From contig CAZJWP010000034.1 of the NCBI GenBank assembly GCA_964549745.1, forward strand, positions 1 to 19,567: a stretch of DNA of 19,567 nt. Direction: 5' to 3'. Shown here one piece after another: positions 7,141 through 14,629 of the stretch (the first letter of the stretch is position 1; the number at the start of each line of letters is the position of its first letter). The position numbers and the translations under genes were made by a program. The notes beneath the pieces were generated by a model. That model searched no databases, was not told the origin of the DNA, and saw nothing but the letters and a program-made list of their open reading frames with translations. This DNA comes from J089 sp964549745 (lineage in GTDB: Bacteria; Fidelibacterota; Marinisomatia; Marinisomatales; J089).

Positions 7141-7974
7141 TTATTGACCTGATTCCGCGTTCGGAGCCCCTGCATTTGCAGGTGCAGAACCCGATTGGGA
7201 TTCTTCTTTTTTAATCTCCAGCATCGATTTTGTTTTAGCTTCGATTGATCCACGCTCGTACACAATCTCAACCCGTCTATTTTTAGCCCGGTCTTCAGGA
7301 GTATCATTGGATCCAATCGGACGATACTCGGCAAAACCTTCGCACGATAGTTGTTTCGGATTAATTCCCTGTTCAATCAGATACCGTACAATTTTTGAAG
7401 CGCGATTTGCAGACAATTCCCAATTTGAAGGAAATTCATCGGTATGAATGGGGACATTGTCCGTGTGCCCTTCAATTTTTATATGATAATCGAATTGTTT
7501 CAGCAGTTCGGATATCTTTTCCATAATATCTTTACCGGCATTCACAAAATCGGCGTCACCCGGAGGGAATAAAATCACATCCGATATGGTAATCACTGCT
7601 CCGCGATCGTCCTGTTGGACGTTGACCATTCCCCCTAGCTTATTTTTCAGGACGAATTCCTCAACATCTGATTGGATACTGTCCATTTGAGCTTTCACCA
7701 TTCCACCCAATTCGTCAACGGCGTCGGGTTGTTTTTCGGCTTCTACGCCCATCATCTCAAGCCCTTCACGGGTACCGGATTCCGGGACATTTTGTTTTCC
7801 AATCGAACTTTGCAAAGATTGAATTAATTCTGCGAAATCATCCATTTTTGTTTCACTCATCGAAAAGAGTAAAACGAAGAAACAAAGCAACAAAGTCATC
7901 ATGTCGCCGTATGTTGCCAACCAACCTTCGCCGCCCTGATCTCCATCATCATCTTCAAAGTCAAATTGTGCCAT
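7141..7974 (-). CDS. motB: Flagellar motor stator protein MotB
   Basis: The 277-aa protein has the MotB layout: an acidic cytoplasmic start, one membrane segment at about 21-41 (TYGDMMTLLLCFFVLLFSMS), a periplasmic linker, and an OmpA-like peptidoglycan-binding domain at about 140-240 with the motifs EGHTDNVP and NWELSANRASKIVRYL. D24 in TYGD is the ion-carrying aspartate. The membrane segment is more like PomB than E. coli MotB, so the coupling ion could be sodium or protons. The C-terminal 35 residues are a charged, Ala/Gly-rich tail outside the fold. It follows motA with 3 bases between. It anchors the stator to the cell wall while the membrane part forms the ion channel with MotA. Confidence 0.97.
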   Translation of the reverse strand: MAQFDFEDDDGDQGGEGWLATYGDMMTLLLCFFVLLFSMSETKMDDFAELIQSLQSSIGKQNVPESGTREGLEMMGVEAEKQPDAVDELGGMVKAQMDSIQSDVEEFVLKNKLGGMVNVQQDDRGAVITISDVILFPPGDADFVNAGKDIMEKISELLKQFDYHIKIEGHTDNVPIHTDEFPSNWELSANRASKIVRYLIEQGINPKQLSCEGFAEYRPIGSNDTPEDRAKNRRVEIVYERGSIEAKTKSMLEIKKEESQSGSAPANAGAPNAESGQ

Positions 7975-7977
7975 TTT

Positions 7978-8778
7978 TTACTTTTTCTTAGACGCCGACA
8001 CTTTTGAGGAAGACTTTTTCTCTAATTTTTTCTCTTCCTCCTTCGAGAGAAATTTCTTCAATTTATTTTCCATCAACCGGGGATTTTCACCTTGGCGAAT
8101 AGATTTGAGTGCTTCGATTTCCAGGTTCATTATCACCGATTCCTGATGGCTACGTCGTTTTAACTTTACAGACATCGGTGCGAAAAAAATATTAGCCAAC
8201 ACAGAACCATAGAATGTGGTGATAAGTGCAACCGCCATCTTGGGACCGATACTGGATGGATCATTCAAATTCGCCAGCATTTGCACCAGTCCAATCAGAG
8301 TCCCAATCATACCAAAAGCAGGTGCATAATTAGCCATTTGGCCAAAGATTTCCCAACCGACTTTATGACGCTGTACCGTGTTGACAATCTCAATTTTGAG
8401 AAGATTATCGATGGTATTTTGGTCCACACCGTCAACAATCAGCATCAAGCCTTTTTTTATAAAATCATCTTTGATATTTTTTATCTCTTTCTCTATGGCA
8501 AGGATTCCATCTTTTTTTGCTGTTTCTGCTAACTTGATCATCATACCGATCAGTTTTTTAGGATCAGGCGCTTTAAATAGAAAGATACGTTGTACCATCC
8601 CAAATACTTTCAATACATCGGTCATCGGATAGGCAACAAAAGTGGCCGCAAAAGTTCCACCGGCAACGATTGCCAACGATGGAATATTAATAAAAATGTC
8701 GAGCCCGCTGTTCTGCGTGATTGACCAGACAACCAAACCAAGTCCCGAGATAATTCCTAATATGGTTGCAATATCCAT
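7978..8778 (-). CDS. motA: Flagellar motor stator protein MotA
   Basis: The 266-aa protein has the four membrane segments of MotA: two near the N-terminus (about 2-20 and 30-50) and two at about 150-200. The large cytoplasmic loop between them touches the rotor. The third and fourth helices contain PAFGMIGTLIGLVQML and MAVALITTFYGSVLANI, with the conserved proline and threonines lining the ion path. The opening MDIATILGIISGLG and the overall pattern are close to PomA-type proteins. The last 30 residues are a strongly basic tail (many Lys) not needed in typical homologues. It is followed by motB 3 bases later. The upstream receiver-HD-GYP gene stops 2 bases before this ATG, so the stator genes share a transcript with a signalling protein. 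Confidence 0.97.
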   Translation of the reverse strand: MDIATILGIISGLGLVVWSITQNSGLDIFINIPSLAIVAGGTFAATFVAYPMTDVLKVFGMVQRIFLFKAPDPKKLIGMMIKLAETAKKDGILAIEKEIKNIKDDFIKKGLMLIVDGVDQNTIDNLLKIEIVNTVQRHKVGWEIFGQMANYAPAFGMIGTLIGLVQMLANLNDPSSIGPKMAVALITTFYGSVLANIFFAPMSVKLKRRSHQESVIMNLEIEALKSIRQGENPRLMENKLKKFLSKEEEKKLEKKSSSKVSASKKK

Positions 8779-8780
8779 TC

Positions 8781-10130
8781 TTATACCTGAATTAATATTC
8801 CTTCTTTAAGCGAATCGGTTTTATTGTAATTCAATATAGTTTTGATATTTGCCTCCGTCAGTACCGTACCTTCCGGCATTAATTTCAAACCGGTATTGGT
8901 GAATAAATCGTTTGCCAGGACCATCCCCTCTTCCAGTTCGGTCACAACCAGTTTTTTGGTAATTCTGGCTTTCCTCCGTTCGGCGATTGTTGAAATGTAC
9001 TTTTTCAATCCCTGGATAATATGCCCGTCATACAACGTTTCAGAAAGAGAGGTCATTTCCTTGTATACTTTCCAGAATTCAGTTGCTTCTCTGGCTAAAT
9101 AGGTTTTTTCGTCATAATCCGAAGCCACGCGCAGTATCCGCGATTCGATGGGGATTAACTCGCCTTCCAGTCCGTCCGGTTCACCGCTTCCATCCACATT
9201 TTCATATATATGACGGATAATGGTCGCAGCATTTTCGAGGCCGAAATATCCTTTTAACAATGTTTCCCCAACTAAAGGATGCTGGGATATTATTCGTCTT
9301 TCTTTCTCTGTCCATTCTTCAGCCGGTTTCCGAATAATCTCATCGGGAACACCCACTTTCCCGATTTCATGCAAAAGCGCTGCGATGCGAAGATCTTTGG
9401 TAACACTGATATTTAATTCCAGCTCAGTCGCAATATGCAAAGCAATTTTTGCCACTTCCTGGGCATGATTTTTATTCTCCGGATTCCTCAATTCAACAAT
9501 GGTAGCCAACAGATTGACCAAGTCGTTTGAATTTTTTTCCAGGGATTGATTCAGATCGACCTGTTGCTTATGCGATTCTTCCAATTCCTCCATCAGGAAG
9601 GAAATTTCCTTTAAGGTATTGTTTAGTCTCTCTTTCTCATTTTCGGCCGAACGGTTTGCCGATTCCAACATCGTCTTGGTATGAAGAAGCTCTTCGTTTA
9701 CCCTCCGCATTTCTTCGTTTTTTATGACCAGATCGTCCTGGAGTACTTTGATCCTTAAAAGAGCATCAACTTTTGCACGGGCCTGTTCGGGATCAAAAGG
9801 TTTCGCAAGGTAATCATCCGCACCAATCTCCAAACCTTCCACAACCTTGTTTTTTTCAATGCTGGCGGAGACCAGCATGAATTTTATCGTTTCGAATTTC
9901 TTATTGGCCCGGATGCGCTTGCAGATTTCAAAACCGTTAATATCCGGGAGCATTACATCAGAAATAATGAGATCGGGTTGTTCTTCTTCCGCCAGTTTTA
10001 AACCGGACTCACCGTTTTTTGCTTGAAAGAAATTGTAATTGCGGCCTTTAAAGATGCTTTTTAGTAGCAATAAAATTCCAGGATCGTCGTCAATCGCTAA
10101 AATTTTAAATGGATGGTCGGGTATATTCAT
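8781..10130 (-). CDS. Response regulator with coiled coil and degenerate HD-GYP domain
   Basis: The 449-aa protein has an intact receiver (1-125: D14-D15-D16, phosphoacceptor D58, S88, K110), a coiled coil (about 128-205), an HD-GYP-like domain (about 205-385) and a C-terminal beta-rich extension. True HD-GYP enzymes cleave cyclic-di-GMP. Here the HD pair is H254-E255, the GYP motif is GEP at 316-318, and the HH before it is replaced by Ile-Tyr (308-309). Helices and other features match the family (VPDEIIRKP, QHPLVGE, GSGEPDGLEGE), but catalysis is unlikely. The ATG at 10130 was chosen over an in-frame TTG at 10163 because it sits nearer the receiver start. Neither has a clear ribosome site. 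It lies directly before motA and may tie a signal to motor function. Confidence 0.87.
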   Translation of the reverse strand: MNIPDHPFKILAIDDDPGILLLLKSIFKGRNYNFFQAKNGESGLKLAEEEQPDLIISDVMLPDINGFEICKRIRANKKFETIKFMLVSASIEKNKVVEGLEIGADDYLAKPFDPEQARAKVDALLRIKVLQDDLVIKNEEMRRVNEELLHTKTMLESANRSAENEKERLNNTLKEISFLMEELEESHKQQVDLNQSLEKNSNDLVNLLATIVELRNPENKNHAQEVAKIALHIATELELNISVTKDLRIAALLHEIGKVGVPDEIIRKPAEEWTEKERRIISQHPLVGETLLKGYFGLENAATIIRHIYENVDGSGEPDGLEGELIPIESRILRVASDYDEKTYLAREATEFWKVYKEMTSLSETLYDGHIIQGLKKYISTIAERRKARITKKLVVTELEEGMVLANDLFTNTGLKLMPEGTVLTEANIKTILNYNKTDSLKEGILIQV

Positions 10131-10166
10131 CTTTAATCTATTGTTTCCGGAAGGAGCCGGCAAAAA

Positions 10167-10394
10167 TTAATGCACTTCATCCGCTTTTTCCAACATTCCA
10201 TCTTGATGATTATCCTGGTTATGAAATAAACTAAATAACTCCTGCTTCCTGAATCGCCATTGTCCACCAATTTTAACTGCAGGAATTTTACTTTCCTTTA
10301 AAAGCTGATACATAGTTCGCTTTTGAATCTGAAGTAATTCACAGGCTTCCTTAAGATTTAGAATTTCTTTCTTCATTGAAATAGTAAATTGCAT
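10167..10394 (-). CDS. Small helix-turn-helix DNA-binding protein (excisionase/BldC-like)
   Basis: The 75-aa protein is a single winged-helix domain of the MerR-like/excisionase type. It shows the pattern LNLKEACELLQIQKRTMYQL, then IPAVKIGGQWRFRKQEL, which forms the wing. Such proteins bind DNA as regulators, and BldC-type members bind direct repeats head to tail. The start could be ATG 10392-10394 or the internal ATG at 10374-10376, where the domain begins. No ribosome site is seen before either. Three 10-bp repeats overlap the first ATG and lie just upstream of the second, so self-control is possible. It sits 47 bases downstream of the FlgM-like gene and 36 bases before the receiver-HD-GYP gene. 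There is no phage or transposon gene here, so it is read as a regulator. Confidence 0.85.
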   Translation of the reverse strand: MQFTISMKKEILNLKEACELLQIQKRTMYQLLKESKIPAVKIGGQWRFRKQELFSLFHNQDNHQDGMLEKADEVH

Positions 10395-10414
10395 TTATTT
10401 GCAACTATTTGCAG
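10385..10414 (-). repeat. Three tandem 10-bp direct repeats at the HTH gene start
   Basis: Read on the minus strand the units are CTGCAAATAG, TTGCAAATAA and ATGCAATTTA, in register with no spacer. All share TGCAA at the same place and differ at a few other bases. They overlap the first ATG of the HTH gene or lie just before the second ATG. A 10-bp repeat is one helical turn, so all three would face the same side of the DNA. Confidence 0.65.
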
Positions 10415-10441
10415 TTCATCGTGTAAAAAAATTTTCCAATA

Positions 10442-10930
10442 TTAAAGATCTCCGGAATTTAAAAGACGATCCACAATGGTATTGATCACTTCGTCCGAAC
10501 CATAATACCCGGACTGAACCTGATCGGAAATTCCGGAAATATCTTTGGTACTATCCGGATCAACCTGCCCGGATTGGCCGGTTACACCTGAATGTGCGGA
10601 TATTGCCCTTGAAATTTCGTTATAGACTTCATCCCTGTTATAAGCACCGTTTTTAATGTTGGTTCTGATTCCAGACAGTTTCTCATCGCTTAGCGTTGGA
10701 AGTTTATCGATTTCATCAACGTAACTTTTCAGCGAAGACTTTTGCCCCAATAAGGTTTGCGCCTCTTTCGAAATCGAGACCTGATCTTTGATTTTACCGG
10801 ACTTAGGAGCTATTGATGAAGCTTGTGACGCCTTATCCGCCTCTTTTCGGGAATCCACCCGTTGGCTTTGCTTTTGCTCCAGTTTTTTGATCTCCGGATG
10901 GAGACCGATGATGTCTTTAATTGGCGTCAC
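10442..10930 (-). CDS. flgM: FlgM-like anti-sigma-28 factor with a duplicated C-terminal motif
   Basis: The 162-aa protein has a charged, disordered N-terminus and then the FlgM pattern DQVSISKEAQ (49-58), followed by IRTNIKNGAYNRDEVYNEISRAI at 88-110. A second copy of that segment, ISDQVQSGYYGSDEVINTIVDRLL, ends the protein at 134-157. The GxY and DEV spacing is identical in both. FlgM binds and silences sigma-28 until it is exported, and typical FlgM is about 100 aa with one such motif. The match is at motif level only. It starts with GTG at 10928-10930 behind AGGA, with the ribosome site overlapping the upstream stop. It follows a FlgN/FliT-like chaperone gene, as flgM often does. It could also be a protein that merely shares the motif. 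Confidence 0.7.
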   Translation of the reverse strand: MTPIKDIIGLHPEIKKLEQKQSQRVDSRKEADKASQASSIAPKSGKIKDQVSISKEAQTLLGQKSSLKSYVDEIDKLPTLSDEKLSGIRTNIKNGAYNRDEVYNEISRAISAHSGVTGQSGQVDPDSTKDISGISDQVQSGYYGSDEVINTIVDRLLNSGDL

Positions 10931-10933
10931 GTT

Positions 10934-11353
10934 TTATTCCTGTTGAATATCAATATACCTAGCTTTCTTCAATTTCTGAAAGGCATGATTGGACACCTTC
11001 CTATTCCTAATATCGGCAATTCGGCTCAATTCTTGAACATTTTCCATTTTCTTGCGATAGATAATGTCCTTGAGATTGGCGTCAATATTAATGATTTCCC
11101 TACTTAAATCTATCACTTCCTGGCGTAAACGCACCTGGTTCTTATCCAAAGGTGCGGTGTGTTTCATCCGTACTTTTTCCAAAGTATTGATCTCATTCAA
11201 CCAGTTTTCCCGTTTTTTAAAGAGATTCAACAAAGAATCGGTTGTTTGAGAATCCAGATCCTGATACACGGATTCTGTCTCTTCCAGGATCGTTCGGAAG
11301 TACTCTTTTTCCTGCAGGAGAAGTTGGGTTAATCTTTGAGAGGAATAGGGCAT
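10934..11353 (-). CDS. Flagellar chaperone-like protein (FlgN/FliT type)
   Basis: This 139-aa, nearly all-helical, charged protein has heptad-like leucine spacing across its length. The family is suggested by size, helix content and location between flaG and the FlgM-like gene. FlgN chaperones hook-associated proteins, and FliT chaperones FliD. With fliD, fliS and flaG just upstream, FliT is plausible, while the flgM neighbour favours FlgN. Sequence alone does not settle it. The ATG at 11351-11353 follows the flaG stop by 3 bases, and no strong ribosome site is seen, so coupling is likely. Specific residues that would prove export-chaperone function are not visible. Confidence 0.65.
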   Translation of the reverse strand: MPYSSQRLTQLLLQEKEYFRTILEETESVYQDLDSQTTDSLLNLFKKRENWLNEINTLEKVRMKHTAPLDKNQVRLRQEVIDLSREIINIDANLKDIIYRKKMENVQELSRIADIRNRKVSNHAFQKLKKARYIDIQQE

Positions 11354-11356
11354 GTA

Positions 11357-11725
11357 TTATCCCGCTTTATTGAAAAGCATTCCTTCCAGATTCTTCATTT
11401 TTGCCAACAACGCCAACATTTCTTTTGATGGAATTTGCCTTATCACTTTTCCCGTTGATTGGTCTTTTACCAGAATGACCATTTCACCACTGGCCTCATC
11501 TTTGACAAAATTCAGTTTAGTCCCAACAGTTTTGACAAACTGATTGTAGGATTTGACCATCTTATTTATGTCCACTTTGGATTTTTTTGGGGCTGGTTTT
11601 TCCGGAGCTGATTTATGTTCAACCGGGGGGAGTTTGCCACTTGGCAATTTTACGGCTGGTGCCGGATTGTCTGAACCTTTAGGTGACATATTTGAAGACG
11701 GGGAAACTGTATGTATTGAATCCAT
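11357..11725 (-). CDS. flaG: FlaG family flagellar protein
   Basis: The 122-aa protein has a disordered Pro/Lys-rich N-terminus (1-50) and the FlaG core at about 52-115. Recognisable elements are LNFVKDEASGEMVILVKD, then STGKVIRQIPSKEML, which matches the family pattern around the conserved RQIP. FlaG limits flagellar filament length or number in several bacteria and is usually beside fliD, as here. The ATG at 11723-11725 has a strong ribosome site, AGGAGG at 11731-11736, which overlaps the fliD stop codon. Confidence 0.93.
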   Translation of the reverse strand: MDSIHTVSPSSNMSPKGSDNPAPAVKLPSGKLPPVEHKSAPEKPAPKKSKVDINKMVKSYNQFVKTVGTKLNFVKDEASGEMVILVKDQSTGKVIRQIPSKEMLALLAKMKNLEGMLFNKAG

Positions 11726-11730
11726 TTCGT

Positions 11731-11736
11731 CCTCCT
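11731..11736 (-). promoter_or_regulatory. Strong ribosome binding site of flaG
   Basis: AGGAGG on the minus strand lies 5 bases before the flaG ATG and overlaps the fliD TAG, so the two genes are translationally linked in one transcript. Confidence 0.7.
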
Positions 11737-13219
11737 ATCCTGACATGATCTTGTTCATGGTGGTTTGTTGATTGTCTAATTGAATCATCAACTCCTGAAG
11801 TTTTGAGAATTCATCCCGCAAATTTTGCTCTTTTTTGGTCAGGATGGAGTCCCATTGACTTATCCTGTCGTCCAGGTAAGTCGTTTGAGTCGTGATATTG
11901 TCTTTAGACTGATCAATTGTTCCATCCACTTTGGTGAAATTATCCAGATAATCCACCATTTGGGTTGCTATACCCGATGTTGAGTTGAAAATATCCGATA
12001 CAAAGGTGGAGTTTGCCTCAATGGCTGTGGTCAATTTAGCCGCATCTTTTATTGACAATTTTCCTGTATCATCGGCTTCAATGCCAATATTGTAGAGTTT
12101 GGAATAATCACTGTTACCTACCGAGGATACGGTGCTTAACGTGTAATCACGTAAACTGTTTAAAATACCACGATAAGTGAGATCATTGGCTAAAGGACCT
12201 CTTTCGTAAGTATCCGGATTGGTTTGTGTTTGCGATCTCAGGTAATCTACGACTTCATTGTAGCTGTCGATAAAATCCTGGACATCCGATTTAACGGCAT
12301 CGGTGTCAGCCGAAATAGTCAAAGTCTCAGCAGATGCAAATGTGTTCAACAACTTGACCGTCACGCCCGGAAGCGCGTCCGTCAGATTATTTTCATCGCG
12401 ATAAAAGGAAAGTCCATCCATCACAAAATTGGAATTAAGTCCACTGTCCGTTGCACCGGTACCAATAGCGGTAATATACCCGCCGGAAGTCCCGGAAGAT
12501 TGCACAGCACTGTTCACCTGGAGCGATGATAACAAACTGTCCGTACTGTCTGTGAAGTCCATCCGATACGTATATCCGGAACGTTCACTTCTTAATACAA
12601 TTCTTGAAGTCCCGCTCTCTTCATTAACGACAGTGGCATGTACAACTTCGTCACTTTCAATCGTATCCGCCGTGACGGCGCCGGCCATGGCCGTATTGAT
12701 GGCATCGGCAATATCAGTTAAGACCGTGTCATCTGTTTGTGTAAAGGTGCTGGCACTGATCGTTACATCCACTGTAGTACGATTATTAGGATCCGCATCA
12801 GTTGGATGTGCTACTTCAATCGAAAATGTTTGATCGGCCGTGAAACCGGTAAAACTTGAATTGGTATCGGTATATTGCTGCGTAACCCGAGTATCGGATG
12901 AAGCCAGTTGACTTACGGTCAAACTGTGATTACCTAAATTGGCCGTGGATCCGGCAGAAACAGTCACATTGTCCGAATTACTGGACGATGCTTTTTTAGT
13001 TGCGAAATAGTCAGTGATCGAATCGGTGAAGTGCTCCATTTTGCTTTGAAGATCCATTAATTTGGATTTCAAACTGACCAAAATGGACTTTTTATCGTCC
13101 AGATCGCTTTTCTGAGTATTCAGAGTGTCGCGGGGCTTTTGGGCTGCCCGCATAAATTGTTGCACGAGATAATCGATATTCGAAGTGCCGGTATATGCTG
13201 AGGTAATGTCTATAGCCAT
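11735..13219 (-). CDS. fliD: Flagellar filament cap protein FliD
   Basis: The 494-aa protein forms the filament cap, under which flagellin subunits fold. The N-terminal FliD domain (about 10-115) shows NIDYLVQQFMRAAQKPRDTLNTQKSDL-type helices and then LGNHSLTVSQLASS. The middle (115-260) is Thr/Ser-rich and variable, as is normal for the exposed part. The C-terminal FliD domain (about 260-470) has FVMDGLSFYRDENNLTDALPGVTVKLL and the region around ADTDAVKSDVQDFIDSYNEVVDYL. The last 45 residues form a coiled coil that inserts in the filament. The length is in the usual range. Start is ATG at 13217-13219 behind GAGGT. It follows fliS by 5 bases. Confidence 0.96.
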   Translation of the reverse strand: MAIDITSAYTGTSNIDYLVQQFMRAAQKPRDTLNTQKSDLDDKKSILVSLKSKLMDLQSKMEHFTDSITDYFATKKASSSNSDNVTVSAGSTANLGNHSLTVSQLASSDTRVTQQYTDTNSSFTGFTADQTFSIEVAHPTDADPNNRTTVDVTISASTFTQTDDTVLTDIADAINTAMAGAVTADTIESDEVVHATVVNEESGTSRIVLRSERSGYTYRMDFTDSTDSLLSSLQVNSAVQSSGTSGGYITAIGTGATDSGLNSNFVMDGLSFYRDENNLTDALPGVTVKLLNTFASAETLTISADTDAVKSDVQDFIDSYNEVVDYLRSQTQTNPDTYERGPLANDLTYRGILNSLRDYTLSTVSSVGNSDYSKLYNIGIEADDTGKLSIKDAAKLTTAIEANSTFVSDIFNSTSGIATQMVDYLDNFTKVDGTIDQSKDNITTQTTYLDDRISQWDSILTKKEQNLRDEFSKLQELMIQLDNQQTTMNKIMSG

Positions 13220-13224
13220 GCTAT

Positions 13225-13536
13225 TTACCTCAAATGGTACGCCTTTTTCCAGGTAGTGCGTAGATCCTTTAAATGACTTGTTGCGCTCGTGAAATGGTGT
13301 TTTCGGATTTCCGATTGAATAAAGCCATAGGTGTCGTAAAAATTATTAGCTAAATCAGTATATTTGTAATCCAGTGCATTGATCAATTCCTGAACTGCCT
13401 GTAATGCAAGTGATTGGTCTTCCTGAAGACAGGCTTTCACAGCGACATCGTAGATATATGCAATCAGTTGTTCCGGTGACGCTGAGAAAATCTTCTGGGT
13501 TGTATAGGGGTCAGTTTGCGATTGTGGTCTGTCCAT
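13225..13536 (-). CDS. fliS: Flagellin chaperone FliS
   Basis: FliS holds unfolded flagellin in the cytoplasm before export. The 103-aa protein shows the family pattern: PYTTQKIFSASPEQLIAYIYDVAVKACLQ, then helices ending in HLKDLRTTWKKAY. The ATG at 13534-13536 was chosen because the first conserved Tyr then falls 12 residues in, as in typical members, and it leaves a short leader after the sigma-54-like promoter. A GTG at 13551 is in frame with a closer AAGGA, and would add five residues. It heads the fliS-fliD-flaG run. The flagellin gene lies upstream on the same strand, separated by a terminator. Confidence 0.93.
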   Translation of the reverse strand: MDRPQSQTDPYTTQKIFSASPEQLIAYIYDVAVKACLQEDQSLALQAVQELINALDYKYTDLANNFYDTYGFIQSEIRKHHFTSATSHLKDLRTTWKKAYHLR

Positions 13537-13570
13537 TGTTGTGAATTGCACCTATCCTTCTCCTATCCTG

Positions 13571-13588
13571 ATTCAAACTTCGTGCCAA
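13571..13588 (-). promoter_or_regulatory. Sigma-54-like promoter before fliS
   Basis: The minus strand reads TTGGCACGAAGTTTGAAT. The -24 element TTGGCACG matches consensus fully and the spacing to the -12 element is right, but -12 reads TTGA where TTGC is expected. This suggests a weak or altered sigma-54 promoter for the fliS-fliD operon. Transcription would begin near 13561. Confidence 0.55.
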
Positions 13589-13641
13589 CTACTTTTCGAA
13601 AAACATCAGTTAATTTTTAGAGAGAAAAAGTTTCTGAAATA

Positions 13642-13674
13642 AATGGGAGTGGGAAAAAATATCCCACCCCCATT
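13642..13674 (-). terminator. Rho-independent terminator downstream of flagellin
   Basis: Arms at 13642-13654 and 13662-13674 form a 13-bp stem with a 7-base loop, 22 bases past the flagellin stop, followed on the minus strand by a T-rich run. In the minus-strand RNA one pair is G-U; on the plus strand the same pair would be an A-C mismatch. That asymmetry fits a terminator working for flagellin. Confidence 0.82.
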
Positions 13675-13695
13675 CCAGGTCTACCTAATTCCGAA

Positions 13696-14517
13696 TTAAC
13701 GGAACAAGGAAAGGACTGTCTGCGGTGCGGCGTTTGCCTGGGTAAACGAGGAGAATGCCGTTTGTTGCAGAATTTGGAGTTTCATAACATCCATCTGCTC
13801 TTGAGCAAAGTCCGCGTCTTCAATTGAACTACGCACAGACTCAGTATTGGAGATTGCGACACCCAGAGTACCTTCTTTGGAGTTCAATCGTGATTGATAC
13901 TGTCCAACGACTTGTAGTTTGTTTGATAAAGTCGTGATGGCACTGTCAACTGAAGTGATCGCGGCAGCAGCGGATGCTACTGTAGTTAAACTCAGTGAGT
14001 TTATGGTTAACGCAGCTGAATCGGAATCTCCGAGGGATACAGCAAGTGTATCCGAAGCGCCGTCGCCCGTGTGGAAGGAACCGGAATAGGTGCCATCGAC
14101 CAAATTGTTACCATTGAACTTGGTCGTACTGACAATATCGTCGATTTCTGTAATAAGGGCTGAAACCTGGCTGTCCAATGCAGAACGTTGTGTAGCCGAC
14201 AATGAGTAATCTGATGCCTGGGTCGCTTTTTCTTTAATGGTCTGAAGAATATCCATGATATTCTGGTATCCGCCTTCGGCCACTGACAACACATTTTTGG
14301 CATTGTTGACATTTTTCAACGCAACATTAAGACCACGTCCACGAGCTTCCAGACCTTTAGCTAACTGGTAACCTGCCGGATCTTGACCGACAGTAGTAAT
14401 CCGTTTACCTGTAGCCAGTCTCATCTGGTGCAGACCGATCTGCTTGTTGATATCATTCAGGGAATTAAGGGATTGCATGGCACGTATGTTAGCCGCAATT
14501 CGTGTTAAATCTCCCAT
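13696..14517 (-). CDS. fliC: Flagellin (filament subunit)
   Basis: The 273-aa protein has both conserved flagellin ends. The N-terminal D0/D1 region (1-150) includes LHQMRLATGKRITTVGQDPAGY, and the C-terminal part (about 205-273) has SSIEDADFAQEQMDVMKLQILQQTAFS and finishes QANAAPQTVLSLFR. The middle is short (about 145-205), so the outer D2/D3 domains are essentially absent and the filament surface would be small. The usual DD before AG reads GQDPAG. The middle is rich in Ser and Thr, which are common sites for O-glycosylation. A GGAGG ribosome site precedes the ATG, and a sigma-28 promoter drives it. It has its own terminator, so it is a single-gene unit. fliS lies downstream on the same strand, and the TPR-glycosyltransferase lies upstream. 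Confidence 0.98.
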   Translation of the reverse strand: MGDLTRIAANIRAMQSLNSLNDINKQIGLHQMRLATGKRITTVGQDPAGYQLAKGLEARGRGLNVALKNVNNAKNVLSVAEGGYQNIMDILQTIKEKATQASDYSLSATQRSALDSQVSALITEIDDIVSTTKFNGNNLVDGTYSGSFHTGDGASDTLAVSLGDSDSAALTINSLSLTTVASAAAAITSVDSAITTLSNKLQVVGQYQSRLNSKEGTLGVAISNTESVRSSIEDADFAQEQMDVMKLQILQQTAFSSFTQANAAPQTVLSLFR

Positions 14518-14522
14518 TTTAA

Positions 14523-14527
14523 CCTCC
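14523..14527 (-). promoter_or_regulatory. Strong ribosome binding site of flagellin
   Basis: GGAGG on the minus strand lies 5 bases before the ATG at 14515-14517. It is one of the best in the window, as expected for the most expressed gene. Confidence 0.75.
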
Positions 14528-14629
14528 GTGTTTTATTTATTACGGTGACATCCATTTCACCCAATGATTCTTGTTCTCCTAACTTTTCCAGTCTCAAAGA
14601 ACCTGACAGATTTGCTGTCGTCACTTTTA
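14528..14629 (-). promoter_or_regulatory. Flagellin 5' leader with two small hairpins
   Basis: The leader between the sigma-28 promoter and the ribosome site is about 100 bases. Two short symmetric stems are visible: GACAG/CTGTC at 14605-14619 and GGTGA/TCACC at 14544-14561. The second is just upstream of the ribosome site. They may affect mRNA stability or translation, but are too short to be sure. Confidence 0.35.

Noticed and set aside
10167..10394. HTH gene as a phage excisionase
   Set aside because: No integrase, transposase or attachment site is nearby, so a regulator is more likely.
12429..12833. 134-codon plus-strand open frame opposite fliD
   Set aside because: It is antisense to fliD, and its Ser/Thr/Val-rich translation is a mirror of fliD's repeated codons.
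14007..14312. 101-codon minus-strand frame inside flagellin
   Set aside because: It overlaps flagellin in another frame and has no ribosome site or domain.
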